NCBI GenBank assembly: GCA_037576195.1
Contig: CM075104.1
Coordinates: 15,144,211 to 15,208,210, forward strand
Source of the DNA: Phytoseiulus persimilis
Taxonomy: Eukaryota; Arthropoda; Arachnida; Mesostigmata; Phytoseiidae
Direction: 5' to 3'
DNA length: 64,000 nt
Shown piece after piece: positions 39,204-53,476 of this stretch; the stretch's first letter is position 1, and every line of letters begins with the position of its first letter. The notes under the pieces were generated by a model that worked only from the letters and a program-made list of their open reading frames with translations, did not search any database and was not told where the DNA came from. The position numbers and the translations under genes are program-made.

Positions 39204-40141
39204 GCTGTGGCGCTCAGTCATATCGGAAAGCTCCGAGTTATAAACCGAACTGTAGAATAGATGTGGATGGTCACTTTCGCCACTTTGTCGGAAGGTCCCG
39301 GAGCAAGCGATGCAGAGTTGTTCCGTGGGAGTTTCATCGAGAATATGCCGGTCGTCGTCGGCAAAGTGGTGAGATACCGCAGAACAACATGTCACGGACG
39401 GCTTTCAGGTAAACTGATTGACTGACGCCTCTGGACCCGACGCTCCCCGCGAACAGGGCGGCCGCACATGGCCTCGTGTCATGTCCACAGATTTCGCTCC
39501 GCGAGCAAGTCTGATGGACATCGCCGTCATCAGCTACTAGATATCATCGGAACGCAGCTGTTGCCCGAATTCTAATTATGGTAGAAAGAGGAGAGCGAAG
39601 AGGGTTTGCCTGTGCGGGGAGATCTCCTCGGGAGGAGAGGCGACAATGGCTTTGTTCGACTGAATTATGGCATAGACACGAACACAAACTCAGTGACACA
39701 GTCAGACAGGCTTCTCCTGTCAGCCCGTGCATGTATAGAGGTCAGAGGAGATCCGTTGTCCGCTGTTTATTCACCTGGTTTCAACTTCGCGGTCGTCTGT
39801 TCATCATTCGTCGAGCTTGGAGAAATCGACGGTCCGACATCCGGACTCCGATGGTGGCCGGCACCGATTTCCGGTGAACCACTGACTGCTGAAAGAATAC
39901 GCCTGTTGTTGATTATGAGTGTCAGGCGAGTTTCGTCTCAGCGCCCGTCTCCGCGGTGAATATTTCACGTTGGAATCCCTGACACCGGTCGGGGCTCGGT
40001 TCGCCATTTTTCGTGCCGGACTCATAGCGGATTACATGGCCGCCACTCGACTTCGAGCGCATTCTCACTGAATATTTCGAGCTCGATCCGATGCCCAAGA
40101 AGCTCCAACGAGCAGTCTGAGACTCTTCCAAACTCACTTAC

Positions 40142-40351
40142 GAGCGATCGGAATGCCGTCCGAGCTCTTGCAGCGTCGTGCACTTCGAAGGGTTTATCGA
40201 TCTCATTTGATTTTTCATTTGTCATCATCAGCTCAACCGGAACTGCGTTGTCGCTTTCGGAGAGAGAGGACGAGGTGGACCGGGCTCGGTCCTCATCATC
40301 AGACGGTTCCCGTGTGATGCTCAGAAATTCGTCATCTCTCGACTCAGACAT
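40142..40351 (-). CDS. Candidate first coding exon with acidic Ser-rich N-terminus
   Basis: ATG (AATATGT context) opens MSESRDDEFLSITREPSDDE, then DRARSTSSSLSESDN, and ends at CTC|GTAAGTGAG, a good donor, after exactly 70 codons in phase 0. Without splicing the frame continues to a stop at 40022. The low-complexity acidic start looks like a disordered N-terminus. No homologue and no compatible next exon found. Confidence 0.3.
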
Positions 40352-43300
40352 ATTTTTCCCGTGAAGACTCTCACCCCGTTCTCAGGCTCGAAGTTTTTTC
40401 CCGTTCGTTGAAGTCCCACCAAGTCCCATCGATTCACGGTAGATCCTCCTCCCGTCACTCGCTCTCGAATGTACAGCTGGGCGAGCTACATATTGGTCCA
40501 CTACTCTCGAGCCGAGAACTGGTTGCCCTCCGATGCAATCTCTGAAGCTCCGAGTGGTAGAGGAGCAAGATGATTCCGGCGCTCTTGTCCATGTACTCCT
40601 CGTTGCTAATTTGGACATGGGTCAAGTGGACGACCAATCGAGTCTCATCGAGCCCTGGCGTCGGTGCTGCGACGCTGAGGAAGCAACGTTCTCGCGCGTT
40701 GTCTCGCATGATCGAATGAGGTCTGACTTCGCATCCAGTCTTGAGCGGAGGGCATTTCGCTTCGCTGTGGTGGATTCCCACAAGTGGAGGTCCAACCATA
40801 TTCCAGCGAGAGGATCTGCTGTTCCATCAGCATCAACGAGTGGCGTTTTTACCTCCTTGGTGCTAGCAGAGCGCCTTCATGACAAGGGCCTGGTCGGACT
40901 AGCCTGGACAGAATGTGCAAATATCACAAACTATGCGAAAGGCAAAGTTTGGACGATCACCCGACTCTGGTGCATATCTCAATTTTTCCAAAGCTGGCGA
41001 GCTCGCGCAACTCTCGATCAGAACTACGGAGCCGTTTGGATCTCCGAGGGACCGCTCTTAAATTTTGGCTCGACTGGCCGACGTTGGAAAAATGATGGTC
41101 ACTCAGCTTTCAGCTGTTATCGGAACCCGCGTATCTGGGTCACTGAATCATAGCTCCGCTGCGGCCGCCGGTCGTTGTGGTGAGCAGACACTCCACTCGC
41201 GGGTCGTATCCAACGAGAGCTCATTGCGACTGATACGAGAGGTTATCAAAAATTACGGAAAACCCCGGCTAAACGTAGAGTTCATCGTCGCCATAATGGC
41301 CCACGAATGGACAGGGATTCCTCCCGAGAAGTGTCAGCTGGCCGTAAGCAGCGACGGACGCGTTGAGGCGGTTAATCGAGTCGGCCGCACGCAGCGGTGT
41401 CAAGCATGCGGCGTCCTCGCATGTTTCCCCGACCGAGTGCGTTCTCAGCTTACACTTCTTCCAACCGATAGCTCGATCCAAACGGCGTGTCAGGCTCACA
41501 CACGTTTCCCTCGCCCTCATTCAAAGCTGATCTCGTCGTTCTCAACTTTCGGGTTTCCTCTCGCAGCTTCTTGTGTTTCTGGAAATAAGCCTGCTCGATT
41601 CACATTTCCAAGTGCCGTACCTGAGCGTGAAAGAGATGGAGAAGGCGAATTTTCAGAAGCATACCTCAGCTTAAGACTAAATTCCACAATTCTCCGAGAC
41701 GCGGAACTGATTCTGGCTCTCAAAAGCAGAAACCGAGCTCAGTTTCGATCGCTCTCAAATGAGCTCAGCTATTCCACCTTCGTTGAGATTTCCACAACGA
41801 TGTGAACTGGCCGCTGTCTTTTGCGTTCCAATCCAAAACGTCCCAGCGCAATATATCAGACTTCAATACCAAGTGCTACAGCGACATCAAAGGCGGGTTT
41901 ACCGAAAAATGTGTTCCAGGATGTGGAGGCCGATAATTCGAATGAATCATCCTTTTTCCCTTGCTTCGATAATCCTCTGTAATCCTCTTAGCTTCTCTCA
42001 GGAAAAGCTGTTCGTATCTTGGAACAAGTCAACGTTCCGGTGGAAATGATCCCATTGCGCTATGAGAGCGGACTTGCTGGGAATCGTCGATATAAACCCT
42101 CGTCCCCCCCCCACCTTCTGCCCCACAACACTTTGTTCCACTGTGCCCAGAGTCATGAGAGTCGCTGACGGAGACCGATGTTCTCTCAAGAAGCAGGGTA
42201 GCCGAACGAGACAAATGCTCGAGAACATTGGCATGTGCGGAATAAGGACAGCATCATTCGCGAAGAGCTTCTCTTCTCTACAGGAGCGGACGTAATCTCG
42301 CATTCTCGCGACGCCGATTCGTCTGGCCTCGAAGGCGCTGTTCGGGAACTGAGAGCCTCCAGGATTTGCGAAGCGGTTTGTCGCGCGCAAAACGAATTTC
42401 TGGCGCGAATATGCGCGTGGCTCGAGCCGGACTGGTGAGGGAAAGCGATACGCGCTCAAGTTACGACAAAGTTCCGGATCTTCGGACGTGGAGTTTGCAG
42501 TATGGGCCCGCCCGAGACCAAGGCTTGCCTGCAAAGCCTAGGGCCCGCATCAAGCGACCACGGCATGTCAGCCTTAATCAGACAGAGTATTATCCCCGAG
42601 CTATTGTCCAGCAGGGAAGCCACTTAAAGCACCTCACCTCCGTGCTCACTCCCATTGTCCTGCCAACGGGCGGTGTCTCGCTAGAGAATCTTGTTAATTA
42701 TTGTTGCTTGCTCGCTTACTTTGCGGTGATATATATTTATACACTGACCGAGAAGGAGTTCCGACGCTGGTTGAAACCCGGGTTGCTTTTTGAACGAACA
42801 GCGTTTTAAACAGAATTCGTTGTCAACACCTGGTCGTGATATTTCACACCGATTTAAATGGGCCCTAAAGAGCTTGCCATCAGCCGCGTCTCGATGGGGA
42901 GTCGACGCAAAAACGATCCCAAATCTTCGCCCGAGTCAGTTTGTGCATCCTCGTCATCCGTGGCCACCCTAACATGTCAGAGTGGGCAACCCGAATTCCG
43001 GCCATGGCTTCGAGGGATGGAGATCCCATTGGAAATTTTTTGATCGGCGGATGGAATCGCATGCACGTGCGTGTATTGCAGCAACGTGCGCTCGCTTCCC
43101 ATAAACATCACACGTGTTCATCTCTCCCCCCCCCCTCATGGACCGCTCGAATATCCGGATCGGTACGATCACTTGCGAGATTCACCGCATGAGGGAAGGT
43201 GATTCGGGTGGGCCCGAATCGTCTGGATGATCAACGTCCCAAGATGCTACTGTAGTATTGTCCAACTGCTAGCTTGCCGGTACGCAGAGAGTGCGAGTTG

Positions 43301-46300
43301 TTCACGCTAGACGGCACGACGCGACTGATTCATTTACGTTGTGGTTTTCCGCTTCTACGCGAAACGCCGAGCTGCGTGCGTCTCTGCGAGTATTACTACA
43401 ATTACCACCGAAAAATTGAAGTGGCCTCGGCTGTGTTCGGAAAGTGAACCTCACTCGCGCTCTACGGCCGGAAAAAGGCATACTCACCCATGGGGAACGC
43501 GGAGCACTTCGCGACGAACTCCAGAAACGTAGTCTGAGGTGATTGTGGAAAAAAAAACTGAGGGAGGCAATGTCTTCGACACTGCCGTATCACTGCGGGA
43601 AATTACCTCGGATCGTGAGCGACATGAGAGGTGCCAGATGAGATCGTTAATCATCGCTGAGCCAGATTGTTTTCTTCTGGACTCATTCCCGTCTCCTGCG
43701 TCCAAATGCTTCCGATATTCGGATATTTCCCCAAGTCACGGGTTGTTCGAGTTCGTTATAGCTCATATACTGATGAGATCTGTCTGCAATGAGATGTTTA
43801 TATGTTGAACGACACGACTCAGCGATAACCACGCTCCCGTCCCAGAACCGGCTCCCAACGAGCATCTGAAGAAAACCGGCATGACCCAGAGGCACCTGGA
43901 GTGTCTCCTTCCCCCCGTCAATTTCCTCGATTTCTGGAGAGGTCATCATCACACGCGGCTCGCTGCAAAATCTCTATTCTCCGCGAAAAACTCGGTTCCT
44001 AGCGATCGTCTCGGAGGATAGCAGCACTCACGGGCACCCAGAGCGTCTCGTCGTAAACGTGAGAGTTGACGATCTCTGAAGGGGTCATCAGACCGTGTTT
44101 CCCAGATCGCACGCGGGGGCTCGCATTCTCTTCTGCGCCAACTTGAGAGCGATTTCCCTCCCACATCAGAGAGTTGACTTGCTGACGATCATCCGAAATA
44201 ACGAGAACCGAACGGGTGTCTGGAGATAAGCAAACGGTTCTCGCTCCGAAGGAGCGCTGTGGAACGCCACCGGTTACGGTATATCACAGAATATTAGAAA
44301 GAGGAAAAACTGCGAGAGAAGCCACACATACGAGCAGCGGAAGTATCTATTCACGCTCGCATAATTCGTCGATTCGTGAAGTACCGTGATTCCCGGACTG
44401 CTAAGTAGAGGCTCGCGTTCTCTCCTCGGCGAATTTCCAAAAGCTTGTTTTCTGGGGAATCCGGCTCTTTGACGAGCATTCTTGGATCTTTCCCTCCACA
44501 TGGCTTTCATCCGCTTGTTCCAGTCGAGCTTTTCACTCTGCGCAGCTGGCTGTTTTGAAATTTTATTAGAGACAAGTGCTATGAGTAGAGCCTGGAAGTT
44601 CTGATCATTCTATCAATCGCCCGGGATTGATTCATTGCGATGAGGAGATAGTTTCGAAAAATGGCCTGAAATTCCAGGCTCCAGCTATGAGGATGCAGTA
44701 CGAGAATGATGCGGTGATTTCGACAATGGAACGATACGTCCCAGCGCGTTGTCAACGGATTTGGGCTCATAAGAGGCCACATCTGTTTTCCGAGGTATTC
44801 AGGGAAAAATTTCCAGCAAGCTGACTTTTCCGAAGGCGCGACTCAGATGAGCAGGAAAATACAAGACCCCTCGGAGCGTCGGTTCGTTGGATGAGTTTCA
44901 GCACTTACAACTCTTCAGTTATTCATCGCCCTTGTTGGAGTCACTCGACCACACATGGAGATGAAGACTTCGACGAGAGCGAAGCTGCGAAAAGTGAGAG
45001 AGCGCTGTCCGCAGAGCTGGAGAGAACAGTTGGTTCATTCCTCCGAAAGTAGTTAGTGAGCAGCGTCCACGACACATGTGCGTTCTGGCATCATCAATAA
45101 GCTTCTACAGAATCTAGCGAATTCTTTGAGCTTATCGTTCCCGGCTTGACACCGCGGAAGGAACAAAAGTGAAAAGACGACCCGCTTAGCTCAGCCGTGA
45201 ATGTGTTCTCCCGACCCTCTGTTCCACTAGTGGAAGTGGAGAATCGACGACGCGCTCTACTTCTCGCCTCGCATGCGAGCAACAAAGCAGCGAGCACTCC
45301 TTGCGACCGACAGCGTCCGCAACACAGGGAAGAAGATAAATCGAAGCAAACGCTTTTGCAGACAGCGTGACGAGTGTCACGGCACCACCAACGAACTCTA
45401 ACGAGCGGACCAGGAGGTAGACCGACCGAATTAAACCATCCTGTGGTATGCTTTGGGCTCAACGGCAGCGCTGAATCGGCTCGCGAGGAGGATTCCGGGA
45501 AAAATAAACCTTGACAAATGAGAGAAGCATTCAATGCCCTGCTCGGCTCCTCGCTGAACTCGGAATTGGAGAGATCCGGAAATCCAGGGCTGATTGAATC
45601 ACCCTCTATTGGAATCGGGAGCCTTTCTTGGAAAAATCTTCATTCCGTTCCAATCCATCTCGGCGGACGGTTTGTGGGCTGTATCATTCGGGAGTTAGAG
45701 GAAGGGCGGACTCTTCGTTCCATGTAGTCTTCTAGCTTTCCGTCACCGATCCCGGAAAGGTCGATTCTTGACGGGAGCTGAATGGGCTCTACCTGAGACC
45801 CCAGCCGAACGGTTCGCCTCGGGAGTCTTCGTGGAGATTTGGAGCTGAAAATTCATCTCTTCACTAGCCTGGCACCGCCCCTCATCCCTCTGGTGTTGGG
45901 ACGGTTGACAGTTATGATCTGCGTCTATCACTGTGTCTGTTTCCGTTCGAATCTAATCAGAACGCAGGCGAGGGCGTATGTTGGGTGTCCGGCTGATTGA
46001 AATTCTCGGGGTGTTTGCGTGGCTGAATCCTCGAGACGATTATCATCAAGGTCATCCGCCGTACACACACCCGGATGAAGATCACGCGAAACCCTCAACA
46101 TGTGTCGTTGGAAGGCGATCGCTGTCCACGGAGCAGCTCTCCCACGAACAGCGAGAGATACGCTCCGTCGGCCACCGGTCAGTTGCGCCCTCCCACCGCA
46201 CAGCCGCTGATCGGTCGGAACGAGCATCAGTCTCAAATACAGAAACAAAAGACGCCTCCGTCTCTACAAACCGCTGGCGATGCTCGATGCCACGACCGGC

Positions 46301-49300
46301 CAGTCGCTACAGAGCCCTGAACGATTGAGTCGGCCTGATCAGAAACGCTCTGATTCAACTGTACTTCACGCGTGCGCATTAATTTCGAGATTGTTGAGAT
46401 AACCGAGTTCACTCGATAGACGATGACATCGGGAGCTGGAGTTTGAGTTCGAAACACGTTCCATCATTTGCGGACGTGACTCTCTCGAGTGTAGAGAATC
46501 AAATGCACGCTCGTGTAAGTGGGAATCCTGTTCTGTGGTTTCACGTGTCTTCACTCATCACAAAACGAGAACGAGATGACGAACCGATGATTCAGAGCGA
46601 GATGCGACGCAGTGTTTCGATCTAGCTATTCGGCGAATCTAGGCATTGTACGCACAACGTGGATGGACTTTTGATGGATGGCCAGCCTGTTCGAGAGTGA
46701 CTCCGGGTCGTCATCGGACGGACCTTGATTCTGACGGCCGGGTCAGGGAATATCGACTTCGGTCGACAGTTGCGCGATCTCGACGCCAATGAGTAAAAGA
46801 CATCCGGCCGTCCGCAAGAGTGGCGTCAAAGGGTCAGCCCGCTCCGGTGCTTACGAGCCTCTGAGGGTCAGTTACCTTGTAACAAAGCGTGTTCTTTCCT
46901 CACCCGGGAGCCAGTCTCCAGCTATCAGGCCGCGAACGCCACACGGGCCCGGGGTCAGATTGAAATTCTTCGCCAACCGCAAATACGCTCGAGCGAAGCT
47001 CAGAGAGGAAGTTCGCAGTTTCCTTTCTCTATAAATCAGCAAGTGGTTTTAACAATTTTCCGGAGTCGACGCTACGCCTCGCGACAAGACTGTCTCCTGA
47101 AAGTATCGGGGGAACATCGGATTCCATCGGCGCGAATCACTTCCATAGATTGGTTGACGCAAGGAGATCGTGCTACGCGACTGCGCTCCCAAAGTGCTCC
47201 TTCAGGAGTACGGTTTCTGTGGCTTCGAGCCCTTCCTGCCAGGGACTGTGTGCCAAGACGTCGTTGCACGCAGGCAAGGTATCCGCGCTCGTCTCGAGAC
47301 AGGCGACACACTGGTCTGTCCGCGGATCGGCTCTTGCGGCGAGGCGACTGGGGGAGGCGGAGTGGCCGGCCGGTCGGTCGGCCAGTCGGGCGATCTCCGC
47401 CGTCCCTATTAAACACCATAAATTTCCCTCTAGTTTCGACTCATTGCGTCCTCCGAGATCACCGGGAGGACCTTCGGCTTGAAACAAATGTCTCTCCGAG
47501 GAGAGACGGCTGGCCGGACCGAGCCAACCTGCCATCCGGACAGCCGCAGCAAGCTTTTGCCCCAACGGCAACGAAAAGAAGAAAAGAAATCTAAAGGAGG
47601 ACCGACAAGCGACCAGAGGAGCCGGCGACCGACGCGGCAGCTAGCCAGCCAGCGAGCCGAGCAGACAGACAGACCGATGGAAGGACCATCCGTCGGAGGG
47701 TCCATCGAACGACCTGAGTCGGCCCACCGGCAGTACTACGGTAGACGATCAGACTCTGTGACGACGCTGCTCGTCTACCCGTTCGCATGTCCGTCCGCCG
47801 GGCGCGGCCCGTATTAGAGCAAAAAACAATACGGTCTTTGTTTGAACGACGAGCTTTCGTTAGAAGGACGCAGCAGCAGTGCCTCGATGTCGTCGACGAC
47901 AACCGCCAAGATTCGCTCGTTTTCTCTTTTGCGCCCAAATCAGAAGCCAAAAATGCTTTCTTGAGACCAACCCGAGCGACGTCGGTGGCGGCAAGGGTCA
48001 GAGGCGGCGGCGGCGACTTTCCTCTCTTGGTTTCGATTAATTGTCACTGCCATTCTATTCATCTTTCGACGTGACTATCGATCTCTCCTCGGTTCGCCAG
48101 CTGAGGTCGACCTTCTGATAACGACTTGCAGCAAGGTGAGAGTTTTGTTCCCCATTTTCTCCCTATCCGTCTGGGCGGCGATACCCAGAGCTATGGATGG
48201 AGCGAGACGGCATCGGAATGGCCTCATGAAATTGTCGAATCCGACGATTATCGCGGATCTTCGGCGACTTAAACCGGGGCAAATCAATAATTCACGACTG
48301 TCTTCGCCGGGGGAGTAGGGGGACAAAGATAGCCGAATTCGAGGAAAGCGCAGGAGGAATGGTTCGAGCACGCACATTGTTCCACAGAGGAGATATCCGC
48401 CTGCGGAACGCGGCTCGCCTGACTATGTCAGCCCGATGTGTCAGCCCGATGGTCGGTCGCATGCGACTGGACGGAGTCTCTCACGATATTGACATCATTA
48501 GAGACCACTCTCCAGTCCATGAAAGAGTGATGCCATATTTCAAAATTGGCAGTCGCTTGGACGAGATTGAAACTCTCACCGCGCAGACTGGATACGCTCG
48601 CGAAGCAAGAGGGTCGGGCGCGGGGTGGACGCATCATCGCGCAGACATTTCATCGAACTCCGTGACCACGAATTTCCTCAAACGCGTTCTCCGACTCCCT
48701 CACGCTCACCGAAGCCTGGGGCTGAGCCTCGGAAGTCGGAGATGACCGAAGGCGAATTTTCATCTGTGAGCCTGCATTTGCGAAACTGTCTATAGCTGTC
48801 GCTTTAACTGATAGAGCGCGGTATGGACGATGATGCGAGACGGTCAGAAGAAGGGCACCGGAAACGTTATTGTCATTGTCGTCTACGGCCTTGACCGTGT
48901 GGGAAGCCTCCGGCCGGAACGGTTCAGCTCCTTGGGATCTTGCTCCGGGAGTCGAGCGAGCCCTCTGTACTGGAGTCGGTTCATCTGTTGGCTGCCACTC
49001 GTGCATCGTATGCCTGTCTATGCGTCCATGGGAGTGTTATGACAGCACGTGAGTCTATTCAGATATTTAGAGACCGAACTGGGCTATGGCCACCCGCAAT
49101 GAGGCAGAACACTTTAAATGCTAAACAGTGGACTTGGTGGAAGCCCGCAGCCCTCGGAATACAATATTAGAAGTGTTGGTCGGTTGGCTCGGATGGCCTA
49201 CGGAAACCGACGATGGTCCCTAACGTGCCCTACCCGCCGAACCGCCGCCGATACGGAGCCTGAGCCCGAATCACCTGACGGAGATTATCTCGAAGCGTTG

Positions 49301-50830
49301 TTGATGAATATCGTGGATGGGACATCAACAGGAATCGGATACTTCAACTTCTGGCAAACTCTACTCAAACCGCGCTCTACGAACAATGGAGGGTTCAGCC
49401 AATCTAGAATGCAGCACTCAAATTTTACGCCATCTTGGGAGGAGTATCAAACTCATCCAATAACGGGCTCACACGACGCTCCATGGCTTTGCAAGGAGTA
49501 TATTTCGGGGTCATTGGCTCAGGGAAGCATAGAGTGAGCAGAGCTTTGGGCCCAATCCCCGGTTTTGGCTGATCTGCCATCAGGTCTGCATGGCAGCGTT
49601 TTCGAATGATAGTCATCATTGATTTTGATCAATCGTTCAAACCGGGACTCGTGAAGCACCTGCAGCTTCGTCTGGGGGCAAATCAGCCGATGCGGCGTTC
49701 GCCCAGTTCTTTGTATGTCACTGGCGGAACGATTCCGCTGGTAGGGAATGGACCGGACTCACTGACTTCGGCGCGAAAGGTATGATTCTCGCTCAGGTGA
49801 AGACCCCGTATTCTGATTTCAGAGCATGACTTCAACAGTAGTCCATCGAAATCAAGGAGAGATGGAAGAGATGGGTGTTAGGAGGAGGAGTACGGGAGCG
49901 AAACGACAGTGAAGTTAGCTTGCTTTCGATTGTACTCGCCTTTTCACTCACTCAAGCCTGAAATCAAATGCCAGAGATCTAAACACCTGGTCGGAACTGA
50001 ACGCGGAAGTTCCGCGATTATCCGCTATTGGCATCACATTGTATATGTCAGTCTCTGTGTCTTCGGCTCGCCAGATCGCGGGTATCGTGCAGAGTGTTCG
50101 TCGCCAGTCATTTCCAAGACATTCGAGTGTTGAGCGATTCGACAGGGCATCTATTTCTGGTGCTAGACAAATGCGATTTTGGTCCGATACTGAGAAATAA
50201 GGGAACGGCGGAAACATCGGAGGACCACCCACGTCCGACACGGGTACGTGAACTGTTGATGGTGCAAGATATCCTTCCTTGGATACTCCTCTGAGGATCG
50301 CTCAAATTTCACCGTGATCGCCTCACTTTCCACATGCCAACCAGAATGAACATGAAGGGGGTGTCCCGACGAGGAGAGAACGGCTCATTCTCAAAAAAAC
50401 AGACATCCAGTATACGATTAAGGAATGCCGCGAAAAGTGCCAGAGCACACTGAAGAGAGAGAGGGAAGGATCGAAGCAATCGGATCACAGCTTCGAGAAC
50501 ACGAGCCAAGTTTTCTTACGTTTCCGATTGGATGGAAACCGCGCGAAGTTATTGACGACCTGAAATCACGGCCAGATTCAGACGGTGGCTCCGATTGCCG
50601 GGTTCCGTTGTTTATCCCGGTTCTCAGAGCTTTTCGGGAGGACACTTGAGAAACCGAAGAGCGCAACTTGAGAAATGGAAGAAAAGGAAAATGGAGAGAA
50701 TCAAGGAGAGTTCTGTGCTCAAGAAAGGTGTGAGCGATTGAATGCGTGTAGTTGGTCGCGGAAAGAGATCCGGGTCGCTTCATTGTCAGGATCCTTCGGT
50801 CACAAAGACTCCTACAGTTGAGCATGACTC
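40352..50830. other. About 10.5 kb without a recognised gene
   Basis: Long plus-strand frames occur at 40533-41153 and 41065-41805, and GC-rich overlapping frames at 47.0-47.8 kb on both strands. None has a visible domain. Possible intronic or intergenic sequence upstream of the membrane-protein gene. Confidence 0.45.
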
Positions 50831-51714
50831 ATGAAGCTGAGGGTCTCGTCTCGGAGAACTTCGATCAATAAAGACTTCTGCCCGCGGTTTCCTGCGGACC
50901 CTCAGAGCAGAGTTGGGCAAAGACCTGGCCACGAGTATCCGACTGTGTCGGAGCCAGTGTTTAAGTCATACTCGGGGGTTCAATCACAGCAATCTGATAC
51001 CATGGCTACGACTACGGGCAGTCAGAGACTACTAGTCACTGCCGAAGAATACGACTCCAGTCTCATGACGTGTAGACCTATAGGACACGACGAGACCCGA
51101 CCCTGCCCCAGGAAATCCCGGATCCCTGTGCACATGAGGGAAGGTCAGTCCCCTCAGGATCCGCGGATCCCCATCAGGCATGTGTCTAGTTGACTGAGGT
51201 GATCAATGCTAGATGGTTCTCAGCTGGGGCTCGCAATCACGCGTCGGTCCGGGTCGTGCGAAACTTTCGCGTGGATCGCCAGTTCACACCATGGATGAAT
51301 CCCCAATCGCAGTCCTGAATCAGAGAGGATCAGTGAAGGAATCAAGGACGTCATCGCATGAGAGCCAGTACATCTTCGTTCACAATACCCCGGCCCTCAG
51401 AACCCCGAGTCGTGAGCCAGAATTGAAGAGGCAGCTCGAGGATATCGGACTCTGCTCGCAATTCTCGAAGCCGATTAGTCTTTTAAGCTCCGATCGAACA
51501 GTGGAGTGATGTCACTTCGAGCATCGAAATGACCAGCTCGACTCCGAAAAAACTATATTTTCCTACTCTGTACGGCGGTTCGGGATCGTTCTCCGTGCTC
51601 GAGGACATCCTGACAGACGGCCGTAATAGTTTTTCAGATAGGAGTAACAGACGGAATAGCCCGCCGCACTTAGTTTCTCACCCACTCTTCGTCGATGAGC
51701 GAACTGGAAAGTGA
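50831..51714 (+). other. Cluster of same-strand Ser/Pro-rich open frames, possible exons
   Basis: Three plus-strand frames follow each other: 50831-51193 (contains SQRLLVTAEEYDSSLMTCRP), 51213-51509 (contains HTMDESPIAVLNQRGSVKES) and 51529-51714 (contains LYFPTLYGGSGSFSVLEDIL). Their composition differs from the neighbouring random-looking frames, and they lie upstream of the membrane-protein gene on the same strand. Splice junctions between them do not resolve cleanly by eye, so I do not claim exon limits or a product. Confidence 0.2.
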
Positions 51715-53358
51715 CGTCTTCTCGTATCGGGAGGCAGACTATCTCTTTGTCAATGGGGTGAATTTCCAGTGGAAACATCGGCGAGGCCGGAACGCAAACA
51801 TTCTTCGGTCATTTTCTCAAGTGAGGGGCGACCGGACGTGTAGAATATGCGCACAAGACTTCCGGGGCCAAGGAAGTTCACCCCTGGTCGCGCTCGAATT
51901 ACCAATAACCCCCCGGGCGACAGCCAAATTGATCTCTGGGGGTGATTTCGGACAACTGACTTCCAGCCCATGAACCATACGCAGCCGACTGGTCAAGTTC
52001 CGACCTGGTGATGCAACCTGGCGGTCGTGTTGTGGATGCCCCAATGCCATCTTCTGTAAAAATCCATCCATGGGAGCCACATGCGATTTATGAACCTTTT
52101 TGGTATCGTTCAACTCTTCAATATTTGCTGTGTGAGATAGCTCAATCATTCCCGTCTGCCTGAACAGCACCTCAACCCAGTTTGGATCTCATCCTGGGGA
52201 AGTAGTCCTCAAGTAGTGCGGTCGTTGGACAAAGAGGATCTCTCGGAGCCCAATCCAAATTTCCCCCTCAACTCCCCTTCCGCGTTTCCTGAAATTATCT
52301 TGCTGTGTCGGCTCCTCGAGGTTTGGTTCGCCGTGTCTCTCCCCAGTTTTCTTGACTCCTTACCGCGCAGTGCCTCCGGCTGCCGTGCCTTACCTCATCT
52401 CGTTCTGGCGGGCTTTGCATCGCATTCAGTTGCCCTGGTTTACCACAGTGGCTCGGGACCAGACGAGGAAGAAAGTGAGCTGGCTCGTTTCCCCTCTCAT
52501 CTGCTGGCCGGCGGGGTTCCTTTGCTCCTGGCTCGAGGAGCACGTCGTTCGGGACGTATGGAAAAAGGGATAAGAAGAGAATGGAAGTGTGAGACAGGGG
52601 AGAACGTGCGGCAAGGCAGCGTGCTCCCGAACTCCCGACCATGCAGCGATCAAAGAATGTTCCATGGAGCTGTCAATAAAAATCTCTCAATATTGGCTTT
52701 TGAAATTGAGATATTAAATCCCAGTGGTGGCCAAAGCCAGAGAGCGACCGGCCGGCCGCTCGGTCTGTGAGCAAGCAAGCCCGCTTGGGTCGCGAAGCCG
52801 ACAGCAGTCTGATTCGCGGACATGGACTGTACGTTTACAGCCGCGGCGCTGGATTCACACGAATTAATATTCGGACTATTCTCGCCGCTGCCCCAGAGAA
52901 CGATTCCGGAGAGAGTCGCATGAATTGTTCCGAGGAAGCCTGGCATGCGACAGGGAAGACGAACTTTGAACTGATTGGGCGAGCTGACCAGATGGGACAC
53001 TGCTCAGGTAGTTTCGGAATTCATGGCCGCTCATATTAACGCTGACGCTCCCGGATTTTATGGCTTCCCCGGCACTTTGTTGGCTCCTGCTCCCGCCCAG
53101 CTAGCGAGCAAGAAAGCATCTCGGAGAAGGTCCCAGACCTCCTCCAAGAACTCCAGGAGCCGAACTCGAACGTTTCTATTTAATCTCACGCCAAGTTCGA
53201 CAAACGTCGGTTATAGATTGGAGGTCCCGCGTCTGCAATAAAAACTTCGGATGATACTTCGGAGCAGAAGCGTCGAGATTTTATACAGTTCTGCAGTGAT
53301 ACGTCCTCATCAGATGGACCTCCCGAAATGACAAAATTCATTCGATTTTTATTTCCAG
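51715..53358. other. No recognised gene; possible intron or further exons of the membrane-protein gene
   Basis: Several plus-strand frames are open (52216-52770, 52767-53039, 52975-53241) but overlap in different frames. None shows a family signature, and splice phases do not link convincingly. Confidence 0.4.
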
Positions 53359-53476
53359 GCTGTCTACGGATGCTGAATCGAACGAGGTCTCGGTCGACCT
53401 GAACGTGATGGAGACAGCCCGAGTCGACCCTCGCAAGGAAATAGGCGTGATCTGCGTCATTGATTCATCTGCATCG
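53359..53476 (+). CDS. Candidate upstream exon of the membrane-protein gene
   Basis: The stretch follows a strong pyrimidine-rich acceptor (TTTTTATTTCCAG) and ends at a consensus donor (TCG|GTGAGT). One base completes a split codon, then 39 codons run open, including VDLNVMETARVDPRKEIGVI. It ends in phase 0, which fits the exon starting at 55467, across an intron of about 2 kb. The other two frames contain stops. The joining is inferred only from phase and splice signals, and no domain is recognised. Confidence 0.35.

Larger units (their letters stand above)
33401..40141. other. About 6.7 kb without a recognised gene
   Basis: Two small hairpins (37.7 and 39.1 kb) lie here. ORFs at 36014-36379 and 36060-36404 (plus, different frames over the same bases) and at 36885-37517 (plus) against 36836-37306 (minus) compete, and none resembles a known family. 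Confidence 0.45.

Noticed and set aside
41065-41805. 246-codon plus-strand ORF
   Set aside because: No recognisable motif. An ORF this long is somewhat rare by chance in 64 kb of such DNA but still expected now and then; competing frames exist around it.
49948-50509. Pair of minus-strand frames (50309-50509 and 49948-50241) with good pyrimidine tracts before CAG
   Set aside because: The donor of the first and the acceptor of the second are in incompatible phases, and neither product resembles a known protein.
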